This document shows, piece by piece, positions 62,139 to 64,000 of a stretch of DNA of 64,000 bases. The notes beneath the pieces are model-generated. The model did not search any database. It worked only from the letters and a program-made list of their open reading frames with translations, and was not told the DNA's origin. This DNA is from Symbiodinium kawagutii (taxonomy: Eukaryota > Sar > Dinophyceae > Suessiales > Symbiodiniaceae). The stretch spans positions 50,850-114,849 of the forward strand of contig VSDK01013135.1 of NCBI GenBank assembly GCA_009767595.1, written 5' to 3'. Position 1 is the stretch's first letter. The number at the start of each line of letters is the position of its first letter. The position numbers and the translations under genes are program-made.

Positions 62139-63752
62139 TCACGGCTTGGCACCCGTCTCTTCCTTCTTCTTCCAGTCTCCTCTTCCAGCATTGTTCTTGC
62201 CACCTTTGCGTGAATCCCCACCTTTTTTGCCATCGTCTTTGGATCCTCCCTTGCCTTTGCCTTTCTGGTTGTAGCTTCCTCTTCCGTCCGGGAGCGATGC
62301 ATAGAACTTTGCGCGGGTGTCCTCGTACTGCTCTTTCCTGGCGGCACGTAGTTCTCCCAGTCCTGTCAAGCATGCTTGGTCTTGAGGAGTCAGCTCCAGA
62401 CGCTGAGTTACGGTCCAATGCGAACCGCCCAGCATAGATTCTATGCTCTTGAATCTTTGGACTAACGTGTCCAGACAATGACAAGGTCGTCCACGAATGA
62501 GTTGATCGATCGACGTCGCCAACGTCAAGAGTTCTCTTGTCATCGCACCTGTTGCTTTTCGTTGAAGAGCTTGCCTGTAGTATTGGAGGGCCACTCCTTG
62601 TGGCCCTCCTCTTCTGTCCTCCAAGCCCACCTCCTGAAGGAGGTTTGCTCTCATTTGATTGAGAGCTTGCTGTGTGAGGATCCCTGGAAACCTTTCGGCG
62701 ATGCCCTTCACGCGAGTCGCTTGGACAAAGATGGTGTCCTCCACCGCGTCGTTCAACTCGGTGTTGCTTGCGTGGCTTGAACTTGAACTGCCGGAGCTCT
62801 TTGAAGTGCTCTTTTTCTTCCGCACGAACTTCTGAGCTTTCTTGGAGACCTTTGACCTCACCTTTGAAACAGGGTCTAGCCCCGTGCCCGAGAACAGAGC
62901 TGCTCTTGACTTCTGAGCTGCTGCTCTGGGTCTGGTCCCATCTAAAAGGACTGACGCTGATGAGTCCTCCTCTTCTCCACTCTCTTTCGCTTTCTTCCTT
63001 TTCTTCTTCTCTTTCTCCTTCTCTTTGTCTTTCTCCTTGTCTTTTTCTTTTTCTTTCTTCTTCGACTTCTTTGAATCCTCCTTCTCGTCCTTCTTCGTGT
63101 CTCCTTTCCCTCCTAGTCCACTGTCCAGCATCTTCTTTCTCAGAATCTCGAGTTCGTCGTTCTCGTCGAGGGGGGCCACTTTCTCTAGATTGTCCACCCA
63201 GGGCTCTTCCTCGCCCTGAGGACGTCTGGCCCTCACCAAAATTCCGTGAAGAAGATCTTCTGCGGCTTCTTCTTGACTGCATCCATGGGGGCAATGGTGG
63301 ACTCGTAGGACCAAATGGGACTTGGTCCCTTGTAACTTCAGCAAAGCCTCCTCCGTGGTACCTGTGGGAGTCATCTGAAGGTAGACTTGTTGGTCTATGA
63401 TCTTGCTCCCAGTGACTTTGCCGGCCACGCGAATGACCTTCCCAAAGTACTTCGCCTCCTCGTACACCACTCCTTTGCTTTGAAGTACCCAATCGAGAGG
63501 AGTGTTCTCGACTTTGATGGCTTGCCCCGAATTCCACAGGGTCTCCAACTCCTCTGCTGCGTCCTTCACTACTTCTTCCCTTGCGGCTGGCCTGGCTAGG
63601 CCTCTCCTCAGCCTCCTCATGGGTACCCCCCCACGTGCTGGTCTTCCTCCTCGCGCTTTCGCTTTTGCCATTGGGATCCTTCTCCTCATAGCCAAAGCTT
63701 TTGCTTTTGCCTTGGCTTTTCCTTTCGCAACGGCCTTGGCTTTTGGCGCCAT
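62139..63752 (-). CDS. Gag-like ORF1 protein of the retroelement
   Basis: About 537 codons from ATG 63752 (context GCAATGG) to TGA. The N-terminus is Lys/Ala-rich (APKAKAVAKGKAKAKAK), then a globular part (SKGVVYEEAKYFGKVIRV), a Lys/Glu-rich coiled stretch (KKEKEKDKEKDKEKEK) and a Gly/Lys tail (NQKGKGKGGSKDDGKKGG). No zinc knuckle. Probably binds the element RNA. A longer GTG-initiated frame exists. A second frame, one base back, is also open over the whole 1.7 kb. An AAAAAA run near 62222-62228 is a weak candidate slippage site. Confidence 0.65.
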   Translation of the reverse strand: MAPKAKAVAKGKAKAKAKALAMRRRIPMAKAKARGGRPARGGVPMRRLRRGLARPAAREEVVKDAAEELETLWNSGQAIKVENTPLDWVLQSKGVVYEEAKYFGKVIRVAGKVTGSKIIDQQVYLQMTPTGTTEEALLKLQGTKSHLVLRVHHCPHGCSQEEAAEDLLHGILVRARRPQGEEEPWVDNLEKVAPLDENDELEILRKKMLDSGLGGKGDTKKDEKEDSKKSKKKEKEKDKEKDKEKEKEKKKRKKAKESGEEEDSSASVLLDGTRPRAAAQKSRAALFSGTGLDPVSKVRSKVSKKAQKFVRKKKSTSKSSGSSSSSHASNTELNDAVEDTIFVQATRVKGIAERFPGILTQQALNQMRANLLQEVGLEDRRGGPQGVALQYYRQALQRKATGAMTRELLTLATSIDQLIRGRPCHCLDTLVQRFKSIESMLGGSHWTVTQRLELTPQDQACLTGLGELRAARKEQYEDTRAKFYASLPDGRGSYNQKGKGKGGSKDDGKKGGDSRKGGKNNAGRGDWKKKEETGAKP

Positions 63753-63853
63753 TGCTCCTATCTTCGGCTCTGGCCTCCTCGCCAGTAGTCCTGTCCTCTG
63801 GCCACGTGCTTGTAGCCCTTCCACTTCTTCTGCGCCTTGTTCGACGCTCTACC

Positions 63854-63953
63854 CCCCCCGGAAAAAACCAGGTAGGGTGGGAAGGGAGCTGAAGCCGAAA
63901 CACTGCAAAACAACCGAGTTACACAAGTATCTTAACCTCCGGGACGGGAGTAC
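63854..63953 (-). repeat. R1 repeat, 100 bp, copy 2
   Basis: Appears identical to 57038-57137, preceded by GACGCTCTACC at 63843-63853. Marks the 5' boundary of the internal region. Confidence 0.9.
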
Positions 63954-64000
63954 AAAGATCCTTGTGACTCTTTTTGTTTGCTTCGCAGCTGGTTTAGTCA
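63954..64000 (-). repeat. R2 repeat, partial, cut by window end
   Basis: AAAGATCCTTGTGACTC continuing identically to 57138-57184. Its presence outside R1 is not expected for a lone element of this type. Confidence 0.85.

Larger units (their letters stand above)
56743..64000 (-). mobile_element. DIRS-order tyrosine-recombinase retroelement with C5 methyltransferase
   Basis: Reads right to left: R2 (partial), R1, Gag-like ORF, RT, RNase H split by a methyltransferase, tyrosine recombinase, R2, R1, R2. Encodes no DDE integrase or protease that I can see. The repeat order is that of split-direct-repeat (PAT/Ngaro-like) elements. GC content is clearly higher than the host DNA. Internal part 57433-63853 is 6.4 kb. 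Methyltransferase-bearing retroelements have been reported from dinoflagellates, so the type is known in outline. It extends past the window end. Confidence 0.85.

Noticed and set aside
59929-63892. Several plus-strand ORFs of 60-210 codons inside the retroelement
   Set aside because: They are shadows of the Gag, RT and methyltransferase genes; Leu/Ser/Pro-rich antisense of Lys/Glu codons.
1-64000. Search for tRNA, rRNA, 5S and spliced-leader genes
   Set aside because: No recognisable cloverleaf, rRNA core or dinoflagellate spliced-leader motif was seen by eye on either strand. A covariance-model scan could still find a tRNA.

Overview
This window looks like nuclear DNA of a dinoflagellate, most likely a relative of the Symbiodiniaceae/Suessiales. 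The genus cannot be read from the sequence. The evidence is: (i) a 7.2 kb tyrosine-recombinase retroelement at the right end that carries a C5-cytosine methyltransferase, a combination reported from dinoflagellates; (ii) AT-rich DNA dotted with short GC-rich islands whose best reading frames, splice sites and stop codons almost all lie on the + strand, as expected of unidirectional dinoflagellate gene arrays; (iii) a very high density of short hairpin-like repeats in the non-coding DNA. There are two assembly gaps (37248-37309 and 48295-48310). I saw no rRNA, tRNA, spliced-leader gene or CRISPR array.

Layout. 1-4800: exons and the 3' end of a + strand gene. 4946-7735: a 16-bp tandem array and a large 33-bp satellite of about 55 units. 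9.1-22.7 kb: isolated terminal or first exons, a triple 243-bp repeat (11.3-12.1 kb) and a 90-bp inverted repeat pair (14.7-15.6 kb). 20.3-32.6 kb: the richest gene region, with several small genes whose frames can be followed across introns. 33-56.7 kb: further exon candidates between microsatellites and many hairpin repeats, including small spliced models at 49.1-49.6 and 51.1-51.4 kb. 56743-64000: a minus-strand DIRS-order retroelement.

The most interesting host-side observation is a set of at least nine short (50-130 bp) repeat families, called IE-1 to IE-9 here. Most have terminal inverted repeats (TIRs). In five of them (IE-1, 2, 3, 4, 6) the TIR itself contains GT at one end and AG at the other, so the element reads as an intron in either orientation. 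In several places the element lies exactly between two open frames that join in phase (26690-27057, 27433-27853, 29903-30477, 30480-30817, 32136-32541, 49118-49574, 51072-51437). These are therefore candidate introner elements. Gene models are inferred only from open frames, splice signals, phase and third-position GC; none of the host proteins was recognised.

The retroelement has the order Gag-like, reverse transcriptase, first part of RNase H, methyltransferase, rest of RNase H, tyrosine recombinase. The methyltransferase sits inside the RNase H domain. The flanking repeats form a split-direct-repeat pattern (100-bp R1 and 295-bp R2) with a common 9-bp sequence at the junctions. This copy carries a frameshift and a stop in the methyltransferase, so it is probably non-autonomous now, although its repeats are almost identical.
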